Shown in pieces: positions 32,056-42,758 of a stretch of 64,000 bases of DNA. The number at the start of each line of letters is the position of its first letter. Within the stretch, counting starts at the first letter, position 1. The position numbers were made by a program, and so were the translations under genes. Source of the DNA: Apostichopus japonicus (Eukaryota > Echinodermata > Holothuroidea > Aspidochirotida > Stichopodidae); the NCBI RefSeq assembly GCF_037975245.1, contig NC_092577.1, positions 23,710,398 to 23,774,397 on the forward strand, written 5' to 3'. The notes under the pieces are model-generated. The model was not told the origin of the DNA and ran no database searches. It was given only the letters and a program-made list of their open reading frames with translations.

Positions 32056-33985
32056 TTTAATTTTGATTCCTAATTTCAAATCTTTGCTCTGTCTCTACAA
32101 TTATCAATATCAATCATGGTACAACAAATATATAACTTGCATTTTTGCTACTTTGCCACGAATAGTCTCTGCAGGTTACACTTTATCCTGCTAGTCTTGC
32201 CTTTAGCGCTCATTGCCTGTTAGTCGAAAGAACGACGTTGCAAGGTTTAGTAATGTCATAGAATATTTAAGAACTTGTTTTTTATGTGGTATCCTTCATC
32301 TTAGGTCAGTCTCTGTTGGAGTTTTTGGTCATATAGTTTGACGTCAATGACAACAGCCAAATTAGAAGAGGCGAACAACTCGACAATATTCTTGATGCCT
32401 GCCTTGAGAGCTAGGCCTATTGACCTACTGTATGTTACTGTAGACTGTAGTGGTGACTACCATCAAAACTGTGTCCACTTCTAGATATCAAAACAACCCA
32501 CGTTTTTCCATCTCAATTTTTCGGACATGAAGATTTCATGGATTTATGACTTGGAAAAAATAATGTAAAAGAAGATTACAAGTTTTTATATGCAAGTGAT
32601 GAGTGGCCTCCTCTTCCCCTAATAGCCACCTCAGTTCCTCTCCATTTTGTTATTTTATTTTAATTCTTTGTACATTTGATGTCAAACATTACAGGTTCAA
32701 AAGAAAGCTAAACATACTTCTTATAACCTTATACATCTTATATCCTTATAAATAAAACATAACCTTATACAATTTTTATAGTCCTATCAAAGTTGTGATG
32801 CTATGGCCGGCTCCTCTTTTATACGTACCCATCAAACAAACTTACCCTGGTCCTTCCTAGGAAAAGCTGTCTGAACACCAGTACAATGCTAATGTGGCTA
32901 TCACTGAAAGCCTAATAGGCCAGCTAGGGGCCTAGGCCTATATGTATATATATATATATTTTTTAATTTTTTTTTTATTTTTTAAATGCACTAGGCCTAC
33001 AGTAAGTAGCCTTCAGAAATACAAGAATGTGTATACGTAATTATACAAAATACATGAAGGGCAATCAAACAAACTTATCATGGCCCTTGCTCTGAAAAGC
33101 TACCTGAACACCAGTACTATCCTTAAATGGATGTTACAAAAACGAAGGCCTAATATAAATTGAATGCACTACGTAGAATTCAGCAGTACAGAATGTAATT
33201 AGCATGCATTACACTAACACCTCGCGTACCTAACTACAGAACAGAAAATTGTTCGCGTGGGTAGCCATTTTCGTATATCTAACATGTAGCTGTTATGAGT
33301 CATAGCCAATCTGCTACAAAACAGACTTAATCATGAAAAACGGACCTTTTTACTAAAAGTAGGGGCGGCAGCTCAGTGTTGTTTTAAGAAAGAAAAATCA
33401 TTTAAACATCAAATAAAGCAAATAAAAGCCATTAAATGTCATATACAGGTAGTAAAATTCTTATTAATACCTACCTGTAAACAACAAATGAATTAAAATT
33501 GTAATAAAATATATAATACATAGGACCCTATCTTAGACGATACCACTGTTGAAAGACAGTTCTATTCTATTCTCTTTCATAAAACATAAGTTTTGGAGCG
33601 TGTGCAAAACAGGTCTGCCAAAGTGTGTTTTCAGTCCAAATTGGCCCGATTTGGACATAAATCGGTGAAAAAGTCACAGAATGAGATACAATTCTGGAAT
33701 AAAAAATAGTAACTTTTGTTGGTCTATATGATATATTCTTGCTCTGGAAATTCCAGAGAAAAAGAACTTTGTTTGAAGACGCTGAAAAATTTTTAAAAGA
33801 GAAAGTCCCACTTACTGTTACAATATCTCTATACATGTAATGTATTGAGATAATAAAAACGCTAAAGACATCAAGGCGTGGACAACCTTCAACGGATTGG
33901 TATTGAATGACTCGCAAACGAAGGTATTTGGATATTAGTTCTAAATTCATGAGAACACCACCTTTCCCCCAAATCACTTATTGGC
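32056..33985. other. Stretch without a recognised gene
   Basis: AT-rich. A TA/T-rich tract lies at about 32941-32990 and repeated gggcctagg-type palindromes near it. A 136-codon antisense open frame (33567-33977) shows no known motif. Confidence 0.4.
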
Positions 33986-34621
33986 ACTTCGGAAATTGGA
34001 ACTACACTAGATGAGAAGAATGTTGGTGTTAATTTTATTATTCATTAGACATGAATAACCACGTCAAGAGTGTTGTCCAGGCTGAGTCGTTCGCAATTCA
34101 CCGAATTGTCCGCGTATATAAAGATTATTATTCGACTTTGTTTACGCATGGCAATGTCGACTTGTCGGCACAGGCCGATTTATAGAGGGAAACCTCAAAC
34201 TGTTCCCCACGATGTCAATGATATTTTTTTTGGGGGGGGGGGGGGCGGAATAACCACTGTTGAGCTTTAGAAGGCGCTTTCGAAGATGAAGAATGGCAAG
34301 TCCCCGGGTTTGGACGGGCTTCCGAGGGAGTTGTACCGAATCTTGTGGGCAATAATAGGACCCGACATCAGAGCCGTCTTCGAGGACGCCTTCCAAAACG
34401 GACTGTTAAACCAAAGTCAACGTCTGGGCAAGTCTGGGGACCCCTTGGATCCTCATAACAAGCGTCCGATCACCTTCTTAAATGTTGACTACAAGTTGCG
34501 GGCTAAGGCTTTGTGCAACCGCCTTGCACTGGCTATGCCATATCTTGTGGGTGATCTCCAGACTTGTGCAGTCAGGGTCAGGGTCATTGCATCCAGCAGA
34601 ACTCGTGGTTGATGCGCGACT

Positions 34622-35058
34622 GTGTGTGCTTTTTACGTGCAAAGAAACGGACACGGACCAAAGGTCAACCAAACCAAAAACAATCCCAGTCTGTTTAACA
34701 ACCACCAAAAACCAAACTGAAAACCCACAAACAGAAATCTCTCACTAACCCACAAATGTATAAAATATAGCGTTCAACGTGACGCGAAAAGGACACGGAC
34801 CCAAAGGCCAACAGAACCAAAACAATAAAGCTCCACAAACCAGCCCCAAAAAGCCAACACCAAACCACAAACAGAAAACCCCCAACCCACATTATGTAAG
34901 GACCACACAAACCCCCCACCCCACACATAAGAACTAAGTAACTCCAAAATTCATCCGGGGTACGCCGTTACGCATTACCTGCGAAATTTTCCCAATACGG
35001 GTCTTTTCAAGCCCCTAACAGTATTCCCCCTTTTCTTACGAGGGAGCAGAGTTCGTAC
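34622..35058 (-). mobile_element. Tx1-B LINE piece inserted in Tx1-A, 11-bp target duplication
   Basis: Antisense B 3' UTR and ORF2 end (..GVPRMN), bounded by gatgcgcgact at 34611-34621 and 35059-35069. The host sequence reads continuously across the duplication (LWLMRDLTDFVIER). The sense 3' end is cacgtaaaaagcacacac, that is, the common terminus plus extra AC. The 5' about 80 bp (34979-35058) do not match the other B copies and may be an upstream B segment joined by deletion or filler. Confidence 0.8.
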
Positions 35059-35474
35059 GATGCGCGACTTGACCGACTTTGTTATTGAGCGTGATCTCAC
35101 ATGTGTTGTTGCGAGTCTGGGCTCCTTTCGTGCCCTCTCGCAGGATTTATCTATCTTTGAGAGAGCTACCGGGGCGAAGTTGAATCCGGAAAAGACAAAG
35201 GGCCTTCGCCTTGGTAGCTGGAGATACAGACACACTAACCATTCGCTGCATCGTGGTCGGATCAGAATATCATGATTAATGTTATATGGTTCGGCTACGA
35301 TGCACCTTGTGATGTCACCTGGAACGAGAGGGCTGAGGTATTTGAGAGCAGGCTCGAAACCGTTGGCACCCGCTGGCTTTCGATCTTGGGGAAATCACCG
35401 TTATTAATAGTGTTGTTTCGCCCATCTTGTGGTACCCGGGCGCGGTGTACCCTATTCCGCGTCGCGTCCTGGTG

Positions 35475-35730
35475 GCGTATTTTTTTTTCCAGGACGATCG
35501 TGGGCATCGGCCAATGAAATCCCTGGATTCCAAACATGTGACGCTTTTTAAAAAAAACATGTTCTGAATCTTTTTTCCTAGTTTTGACCCCAGATTATGA
35601 ACGGCAATCCTGCGATTTCATAAAAACCGAATCCTTAACCCACTTTCTAAACCCTAACTCTGATTTCAAACGAATTTGTAAATTCGTGAAAAACCTGAAA
35701 CCCACGTTCGTCCTGGGAATAAAAAAACGC
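35475..35730. mobile_element. 256-bp MITE with about 28-bp inverted ends and 9-bp target duplication
   Basis: Ends are gcgtattttttttttcc-like and ..ggaataaaaaaacgc. The inverted arms share GCGT, a T/A-run and CCAGGACGAnCGTGGG. The flanks are exact 9-bp repeats, gtcctggtg (35466-35474 and 35731-35739), inside the Tx1-A ORF2 sequence. A 9-bp duplication with long inverted ends is typical of Mutator-like (MULE) DNA transposons. It has no coding capacity. Confidence 0.75.
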
Positions 35731-35739
35731 GTCCTGGTG

Positions 35740-36450
35740 CGGTTGGAGAGAGCGATATTTTCATTAATTTCGTCGGGTGGTACAGAGCTTGTCAAGAGGG
35801 CGGTATTGTACCAAAAACTGGACAACGGGGGACTAGGGGTGGTTCATCTGGGAAGTAAATTAACTTGTTTGTTATTTAAGCAATTGTTTGTAGCGGTAAC
35901 TGACCCAGGGTTGCCTTCTTCATATTTTGTACGTTTTTGGGGCGGGTTGCACTTGCGGCGATGGGTTCCGGCGCTGTTTAGCAACATAGAACCGCATAGT
36001 AGCACACCAAGTAGAGTGGTGCGTGTCATTTGCTCCGCTCTTATTGAGTTGCCCCCTGTTGACCTGTCACGGCCGGCCCTCGTTCACAGTTCTTTGTGGG
36101 ATACGGCCTTGAATGCAATTTTTGTACAGGGACGTCATCCTGCCGAAGTATGGCGTTCGGTGCATTCAAGGCTGAATGGTTGCAGGCTCCGTGATCTTGC
36201 ATGGAGAATTGCACTCGGTGCCTTGGTGACCAATCTGAAAAGGTATCATTGGCGATTGGGTGATGGACTGTGCCCGAGGACCGGCTGTGACAGCTTAGAG
36301 AGTACTGGCCATGTTTTTTGGCATTGCTCCTTTGTTTTAAGCTTGTGGGAGTGCTTTCAGACCTGGACCGACCGTTTAATGGGAGACCGTTCCTGGTCGG
36401 TAGGACAGAGGTTTGTTTTATATGGCGGTGGAGTCTCACATTCGCCTTGA
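35740..36450 (+). pseudogene. Tx1-A ORF2 C-terminal region (copy at 34-36.6 kb)
   Basis: Open from the MITE border: VRLERAIFSLISSGGTELVK, GGLGVVHLGSKLTCLLFKQL, HLRRWVPALFSN, LRDLAWRIALGALVTNLKRY, and the zinc site CPRTGCDSLESTGHVFWHC, to SWSVGQRFVLYGG. There the internal deletion joins it out of order to the ORF2 end. It gives the clearest uninterrupted view of the family-A post-RT region. Confidence 0.75.
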
Positions 36451-37038
36451 GGTTAAAGGCGATTTTTGCCGTTTATCTGGGGCTGCCTTTTTTGGACGGT
36501 GGTGTGCTGGGGAGGGGTGTTTTGTTTCGCTGCGTGCTGGTCGTCCTTTTGTAGTTTTTGGAATGTTTCAGTTTTCGTTTGCAAGAGTGGGATAGTTCGG
36601 TAGTGCCGTTTGGCCGTGACGTTTTGTATCCCGCATGGCGGGTCACGTAAAAAGCACCGCATCGGGAAGCTCATGCGATACCTTGATAAGACCTCGTCCA
36701 CGCGTTTGTTTCGTCTCGCCTAATGAAATGCTTTGTTGTATGGGCTTCAGGATTTTGACATAGCAAACATTACATAGATTGCAGAATTCGGCAGCTCGAC
36801 TTGTAACCACATGCGGAAAGCGAGAGCATATGAAAACTATCCTTAGTTTAGTTTAGTAGAAAAAAGGATCAGGAGGGACACTTAAGTCCCCATCAAGGAC
36901 CCTATAAAGAGAGGGAAAAAACTGAAGACACAAACACTCAGACCCGATTACAATGCTTAAAGTGCTTGTCCAAAGCATTCTTAAACCCATTGACACTACT
37001 TGTAAGTACAACCTTCTCAGGCAAACTATTCCAATCAT

Positions 37039-38127
37039 TCACAACCCTATTAGAAAAAAGTTATGCCGAATATTAATACTACTATGCGACTTTTGAAGTT
37101 TAAGACAATGACCTCTATTACAACTACTGTTTGCAAACATAAAAAAGTCGGTAAAGGATAAATTGTCGAAACCATACACAATCTTGAAAACCTGGATCAA
37201 GTCCCCACGTGACCTCCTAAGCTCCAGTGTGGTGAGATTCAACAGTTGTAACCGCCTATAATAAGGAACCCTCTTTAAGGAACTAATCGTCCTAGTAGCT
37301 CTCCTCTGGACCTTTTCAAGTACTTCCTTATCCTTAGCAAAATAAGGGTTCCAAGCCTGCACAGCATACTCCAGATGAGGCGTAACCAACTGCTTATAAA
37401 GCCTAACTACGATGTCCTCTTTCAGAAAACTGAAGTTCCTCTCGATCTTACCTAAAACCCTATTACCTGTTTTAGCAGCTTGAAGACAATGTAGACGAGT
37501 CAATGTAGATACCTAGGTCTCTCTGAACAGAGACCTCCTGTAACTCCACACCATTTAGATTGTATGTAAACTTTTTGTTACTACTACCAATGTGCATTAC
37601 CTTACATTTATCAATATTAAAAAGCATTTGCCACTCCTGAGACCAGGAAAAAATCTTACCTAAATCCGCTTGAAATTTCTCAGAATCGCGTTTGGAAGAG
37701 ACCTCAAAATGTGTCATCAGCAAACTTCTTAGCTGTACACAATATCTCCGTCGATGTCATTTATATAGGCAACAAAGAACATGGGACCTAATACAGACCC
37801 TTGTGGAACCCCACTAGTAACGTTCTGCCAAGAAGAAGCACAGCCATTAATTACCACCCTCTGTTCCCTATTACCAAGCCAATTCCCGATCCAAGACAGT
37901 AAGTTCCCTATGACACCCATGCTCTTCATCCTAAGTAAAAGACGCTGGTGGGGAACTTCAAAGGCCTTCTGGAAATCCAGGAACACAACATCTACAGACC
38001 TCTGCCTATTTAGTGAGCTTCTTACATCTTCCATAAACTCAAGGATATTAGTGAGACAAGACCTTTTTTGACAAAAGCCATGCTGAGACTCTCTGATCAA
38101 AGACTGACTGCTGAAGTGACAGACCAA
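37039..38127 (-). pseudogene. CR1-like LINE 2 reverse transcriptase
   Basis: Minus-strand blocks: ESQHGFCQKRSCLTNILEFM, SVDVVFLDFQKAFEVPHQRL (one residue short of the usual KAFDxVPH), VPQGSVLGPMFFVAYINDID, then after a shift near 37720 SWSQEWQMLFNIDKCKVMHI, and QRDLGIYIDSS. A second shift near 37490 leads to AKTGNRVLGKIERNFSFLKE, VTPHLEYAVQAWNPYFAKDK and the C-terminus FANSSCNRGHCLKL. The ADDT block is damaged between 37720 and 37740 ('aagaagtttgctgatgacac' sense remnant). It resembles CR1-like LINE 1 but is clearly another family. Confidence 0.8.
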
Positions 38128-38793
38128 TTACAGGGCTTAGTCTTATCACCCTCCTTGAAAATTGGGGTAATATTAGCACATCTCCAGTCCCTAGGAACAA
38201 CCTTCATCCATAAATTTACTAAAAATTAACGAGAGTGGAACGCAGAAATAGTGTGCAAAAGTCTTCAACAAATACGGATGGATTGCATCCGGTCCAGAGG
38301 CTTTAGAAACAGCTCCTTGAAGACAACGTCATCCGAATATAAGACCGTATCCAGTTTAGGCCTATCACTGCCCCCCCCCCTGAAAATCTGGAATACTACT
38401 CGTATCTTCCCTTGTGAAAACCGACACAAAATAGTCGTTCAAAAGATCTGCAAGATCCTGACTATCAGTAACTGTCTTATTAGCCTGTGGTGCCCTAAGG
38501 GAAACAATTGCATCTTTTACTTTCTGCTTTGACCTGACATAAGAAAAGAAGGCCTTTGGGTTATCCTTAATTTTTAGGGCAATGCTTTTTTTCGAAATTC
38601 AATTTTACATCAAAGACTAAGCATTGTACCTTCAGCTGATGAATTTTAAACTTGGCCAAAAGAGATTCAGATTTAGTCCTCCTAAACAACTTCCACATTC
38701 TACGTTTTTGCCTAATTGCACATGTAACTTTCTTATTCATCCAGTCAGGCATACTGCTTTTACGACGACGATTCTTCCACGGAACATGATTTT

Positions 38794-38939
38794 GAAGGCG
38801 ACTTTCGCCGTTTATCTGGGGCTGCCTTTTTTGGACGGTGGTGTGCTGGGGAAGGCTGTTTTGTTTCGCTGCGTGCTGGCCGTCCTTTTGTAGTTTTTGG
38901 TTCCTTGCTAAAAGCAAAGGAACCTATGTATTCAGGTTG

Positions 38940-38973
<34 letters not shown>

Positions 38974-41608
38974 CGCTTAAGCTTGTATGCACGATAACTC
39001 AACAAGGGATTGACTGATCATGATCAAACTTGGTGGGTGGGTGGCCCATAGTGAGTAGATGAACCCTATTGTTTTTGGTGCCCACAAAGGTCACCAAAGG
39101 TCAGTTATGGTCCAAAAACCCCAAATACTAAAACTGCAATAACTCCCAGTGCCAATGTGCGACAAGGTTGATATTTTGGGACAAGTTGTGAACTGGTTAG
39201 GGAAACATTTTGAAACTTAATGGTCATGTGATCTGAGGTCACCAAAGGTCAATTAATGTTAAAAAACTAGTTTTTTTGCGATAACTTGAGAACGAATTGT
39301 CCGTTAGGGTTGGGAGTTGCTTCAGTGTAATCCAATTGTCGACCCACATCTGGGTGACCCTTGACCTCAATTTGACCTCTGGTGACCTTTTCATGTTTTG
39401 GGGATTTTTACAGTTTCGATGCTATTTTCAGATGTCAAAGGTACCTTCCGATCATAAATATTGATAGGTTGACCCCCGTGTGACCTTTGTGTGCGAACTT
39501 ATAAGGGGTCAAAGTTTTCGGTCGGAGTTAGGATGGCTGTACAGACTTATCGTGTTGATTTTTGGAATCAGCAGATCAAACTACATTTGAAACCAAGGTC
39601 AAAGGTCACATTAGAAAAAATGTGCTTAGTTTGGGAGAAAACGGGCGAAAAAGAAAATGTTTGGTTTTGATGCTAGATTTGGATATCAAAGGTACCTTCC
39701 AATCAAAAATGTCAATGGGTTGACACCCGGGTGACCTTTGTGTGTAAAGTTATACAAGGTCAAAGTTAATTTTCAGACATTTAATGCAATAACTCCCAGG
39801 GCCAAGGTGTAACAAGGTTGATATTTTGGGACAAGTTGCAAATGGTATAGAGGAATATTTTCAAACTTAACGGTCATGTGATCCGAGGTCATCAAAGGTC
39901 AATTAATGTTAAAAAACTAGTATTTTGGGTGAGAAAATGGGCAAAGAAAAAAATGTTTGAATTTTTACAGTTTTGATGCTCACCAATCAAAAATGTCAAT
40001 AGGTTTACCCCAGGTGACCTTTGTGTGTGAAGTTATATGAGGTCAAAGTAAATTTTCAGACATTTAGTGCAATAATTCCCAGTTCCAAGGTGTGACACGG
40101 TTGATATTTTGGGAGAAGTTGCAAATGGTATAGGGGAATATTTTCAAACTTAACGGTCATGTGATCCGAGGTCACCAAAGGTCAATTAATGATAAAAAAC
40201 TAGTATTTTTGCGTTAACTTGAGAACGAATTGTCCGTTAGGGTTGGGAGTTGCTTCAATTTAATCCAATTGTCGACCCGCATCTGGGTGACTCTTGACCT
40301 CAATTTGACCTCTGGTGACCTTTTCATGTTTTGGGGATTTTTACAGTTTCGATGCTATTTTCAGATGTCAAAGGTACCTTCTGATCATAAATGTCAATGG
40401 GTTGACCCCCGTGTGACCTTCGTGTGCGGAGTTATATGAGGTCAAAGTTAATTTTCAGACATTTAATGCAATAACTCTCAGTTCCAAGGTGTGACACGGT
40501 TGATATTTTGGGACAAGTTGCAAATGGTATAGGGGAATATTTTCAAACTTAACGGTCATGTGATCCGAGGTCACCAAAGGTCAATTAATGATAAAAAAAA
40601 CTAGTATTTTTGTGATAACTTGAGAACGAACTGTCCGTTAAGGTTGGGAGTTGCTTCAATGTAATCCAGTTGTCGACCCGCATCTGGGTGACCCTTGACC
40701 TCAATTTGACCTCTGGTGACCTTTTCGTGTTTTGGGGATTTTTACAGTTTCGATGCTATTTTCAGATGTCAAAGGTGCCTTCTGATCATAAATGTCAATA
40801 GGTTGACCCCCGTGTGACCTTCGTGTGCGAAGTTATACGAGGTCAAAGTTAAAAAATATTAATGAGGTCACGGGTCAAATGTGAAAAACTCCCAAGTTGC
40901 AATAACTTGGCTACTATTTATTGGAATTTCGTCAAACTTGGTATGATGATATTGGTAGATAGTCTCCACACACTGATGTGTGTTGCAATTGATATCATGC
41001 ATGTTTATAAGGGGGGGGGGGCCTAGCATTATTTCGTTATGAAAAGTTTGTATGCACAATAACTCAACAAGGGAATGACCAATCATTACCATTTTTGGCC
41101 GGTGAGTGGGTGGCCCATAGTAAGTAGATTAACCCTGTTGATTTTGGTGCTCATTTCATGAATATTAATGAGGTCATGGGGTCAAACGTGAAATACTCCA
41201 AATTGCAATTACTTGGCTACTATTACTAGTCGGAATTTCGTCAAACTTGGTATGATGATAATGGTAGATAGTCTTCACACACTGATGTGTGTTGCAATTG
41301 ATATCAGGGCTTAGCATTACTTTGGCAACAAAGTTTGTGAGCATAAATTACTGTTGTTGTATTAGGGCTTTGTTAGAAATTTCCCTATGAATGGAACTAA
41401 TGAACAGCAGCAAGGAACCATGAAATGTTTTCATTCTGGTTTGAATGTTTCAGTGGGTGGTTGGGCGTTTTGTCTCTACAGGTCGGTGGGCGTATGTACT
41501 TTTTTTGTCGCTCGCTTGACCTGAGTTTCGTTTGTAAGAATGGGGTGGTTTGGTAGTGCCGTTTGGCCGTGACGTTTTGTATCCCGTACGACGGGTCACG
41601 TAAAAAGC
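38794..41608 (+). mobile_element. Tx1-A LINE 3' end inserted in CR1-like LINE 2, itself split by an AGGTCA repeat
   Basis: Left part 38794-38898 (gaaggcgactttcgccg...ttttgtagttttt) and right part 41440-41608 (tttgaatgtttcagtgggtg...gggtcacgtaaaaagc) make a single about 270-bp 5'-truncated family-A end. Exact 10-bp target repeats, acatgatttt, lie at 38784-38793 and 41609-41618. The AGGTCA repeat sits between the two parts. Confidence 0.85.
38899..41439 (-). repeat. Large AGGTCA-rich interspersed repeat, copy 2 (inverted to 12.3-15.6 kb)
   Basis: The sequence is the reverse complement of copy 1, with the same ends (ggttccttgct at the left, attctgg at the right). It carries (GT)n at 38942-38971 and fewer of the 399-bp units, one full (from about 40190) plus a partial. 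The Tx1-A host reads ..gtagttttt | tttgaatg.. around it, so a 3-4 bp T-run duplication is likely. At 2541 bp it is shorter than copy 1 mainly because of the tandem expansion there. Confidence 0.8.
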
Positions 41609-41618
41609 ACATGATTTT

Positions 41619-42383
41619 CCATAATGACTTTTGGATGGAACAAATCCAAGACTGAAAAGCACTCATATCACTAAACAAATTAATCCAATCTGTACCCTTT
41701 AGTAAAGTTTCAATTGCCTCTGTATCTGATCTCAAAAAATCAGGGACTTTTTCCTTGCTAACAGAACTTACGACCTTGCAAACAACATCAAAAGCTAATA
41801 TATCATGATCACTAGTTCCTAGCTTTCCTAGACCGGTCAAATCAACAACATTGCTTGGATTAGAACTCAAAACAGGATCCCGGATGTGATCCCCCCTAGT
41901 AGGGAAAGTAACATGTTGATGTAAAAAGCAATCTTGCACAACATCTAGAAAATAACTACCTTTCCTACTACTAGAACCATCTATCCAATTAATGTCAGGA
42001 AAATTAAAGTCGCCCATTATAACATCACCTTTAGCAGCCTTTCTAATTGAGTCAAACAGAACGACATCATTATCATCGCTGCTGTTAGGAGAGCGGTAAA
42101 CAACACCCACAGTGATAACGTCCCTGGACCTCTTGGAGTTGTTTGTGGACAACTCGCACCAGACAACATCCCTAACATACAGTAAAACTCCCCCACCAAC
42201 CCCATTATGAGTATCCCTTCTGTCCTGACGATACACAACATACCCCGGGTGAGAAACCTCGGCACTATCAATGTCCTCCCTTAACCAAGACTCGGTGATA
42301 CCAAACACATCCGGTTTCAGATCCTCGAGAAGCACAGTAAATTCAGCAATTTTTTTACGAATACTTATAGCATTGGTAAACAC
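41619..42383 (-). pseudogene. CR1-like LINE 2 ORF2 endonuclease
   Basis: The frame starts MFTNAISIRKKIAEFTVLLE on the minus strand, the usual CR1 ORF2 start. Then come KPDVFGITESWLREDI (catalytic Glu), YRQDRRDTHNGVGGGVLLYV, TVGVVYRSPNSSDDND, VIMGDFNFPDINWIDGSS (GDFN) and LGTSDHDILAFDV (SDHD). All the main catalytic blocks are intact in one open frame. The frame shifts just before the Tx1-A insertion; the continuation ENHVPWKNRRRKSSMPDWMN is found beyond it at about 38780. It nicks target DNA in an active element. Confidence 0.85.
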
Positions 42384-42538
42384 AATCTTCAGCTTATCCC
42401 TGAAACTAAGTACCTTAGCATGCCTCCTAAAGTTACAACTATGACTATCACTTTTCTTGCTCTCAAAACGCCTATAATCGCCTCCACTACGAACATAATC
42501 CTTATCTCCAAACTAATTCCTGACTTCATCGCCCCAAT

Positions 42539-42748
42539 TTAGTGCAAACCATCCCTGGCGAACAGATCCCTTCTACCCTGGAAAGATGACCACATGTCAA
42601 CAAATGTGAAGCCGAAGTCGGCACACAGACTATACAATAAACCATTCAAAGTTACAATCTTTTCTGACAGAACCTTCTTGTCAACAGACTTACATATGAC
42701 AACTTTTGCCCGAGTTGATGCTAGTCGACACATCAATTCGTGGTACCT
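42539..42748 (-). pseudogene. CR1-like LINE 2 ORF1, C-terminal part of the SGNH hydrolase
   Basis: Reads RYHELMCRLASTRAKVVICK, then GLLYSLCADFGFTFVDMWSS and FARDGLH. The final DGLH is the Asp-X-X-His catalytic block of SGNH/GDSL hydrolases. It joins in frame to QNIIQS at 44264 when the Tx1-B insertion is left out. Confidence 0.8.
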
Positions 42749-42758
42749 AGACTGAATA

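Larger units (their letters stand above)
34104..36654 (+). mobile_element. Tx1-A LINE copy inserted in the L2-like LINE
   Basis: Family-A sequence starts at the pre-RT 'attgtccgcgtatataaag' and ends gggtcacgtaaaaagc. A 5-bp target repeat, caccg (34099-34103 and 36655-36659), flanks it. It is interrupted by a Tx1-B piece (34622-35058) and a 256-bp MITE (35475-35730). It has two internal deletions: one from 'gagcgtgatct' to 'cacatgtgttg' at about 35095, and one at about 36424, from 'tttatatgg' to 'cggtggagtct'. It also carries frameshifts. A G-run at about 34228-34245 disrupts the region before the RT. Confidence 0.8.

Noticed and set aside
33567-33977. 136-codon antisense frame
   Set aside because: No recognisable motif, AT-rich surroundings, no splice sites that make sense.
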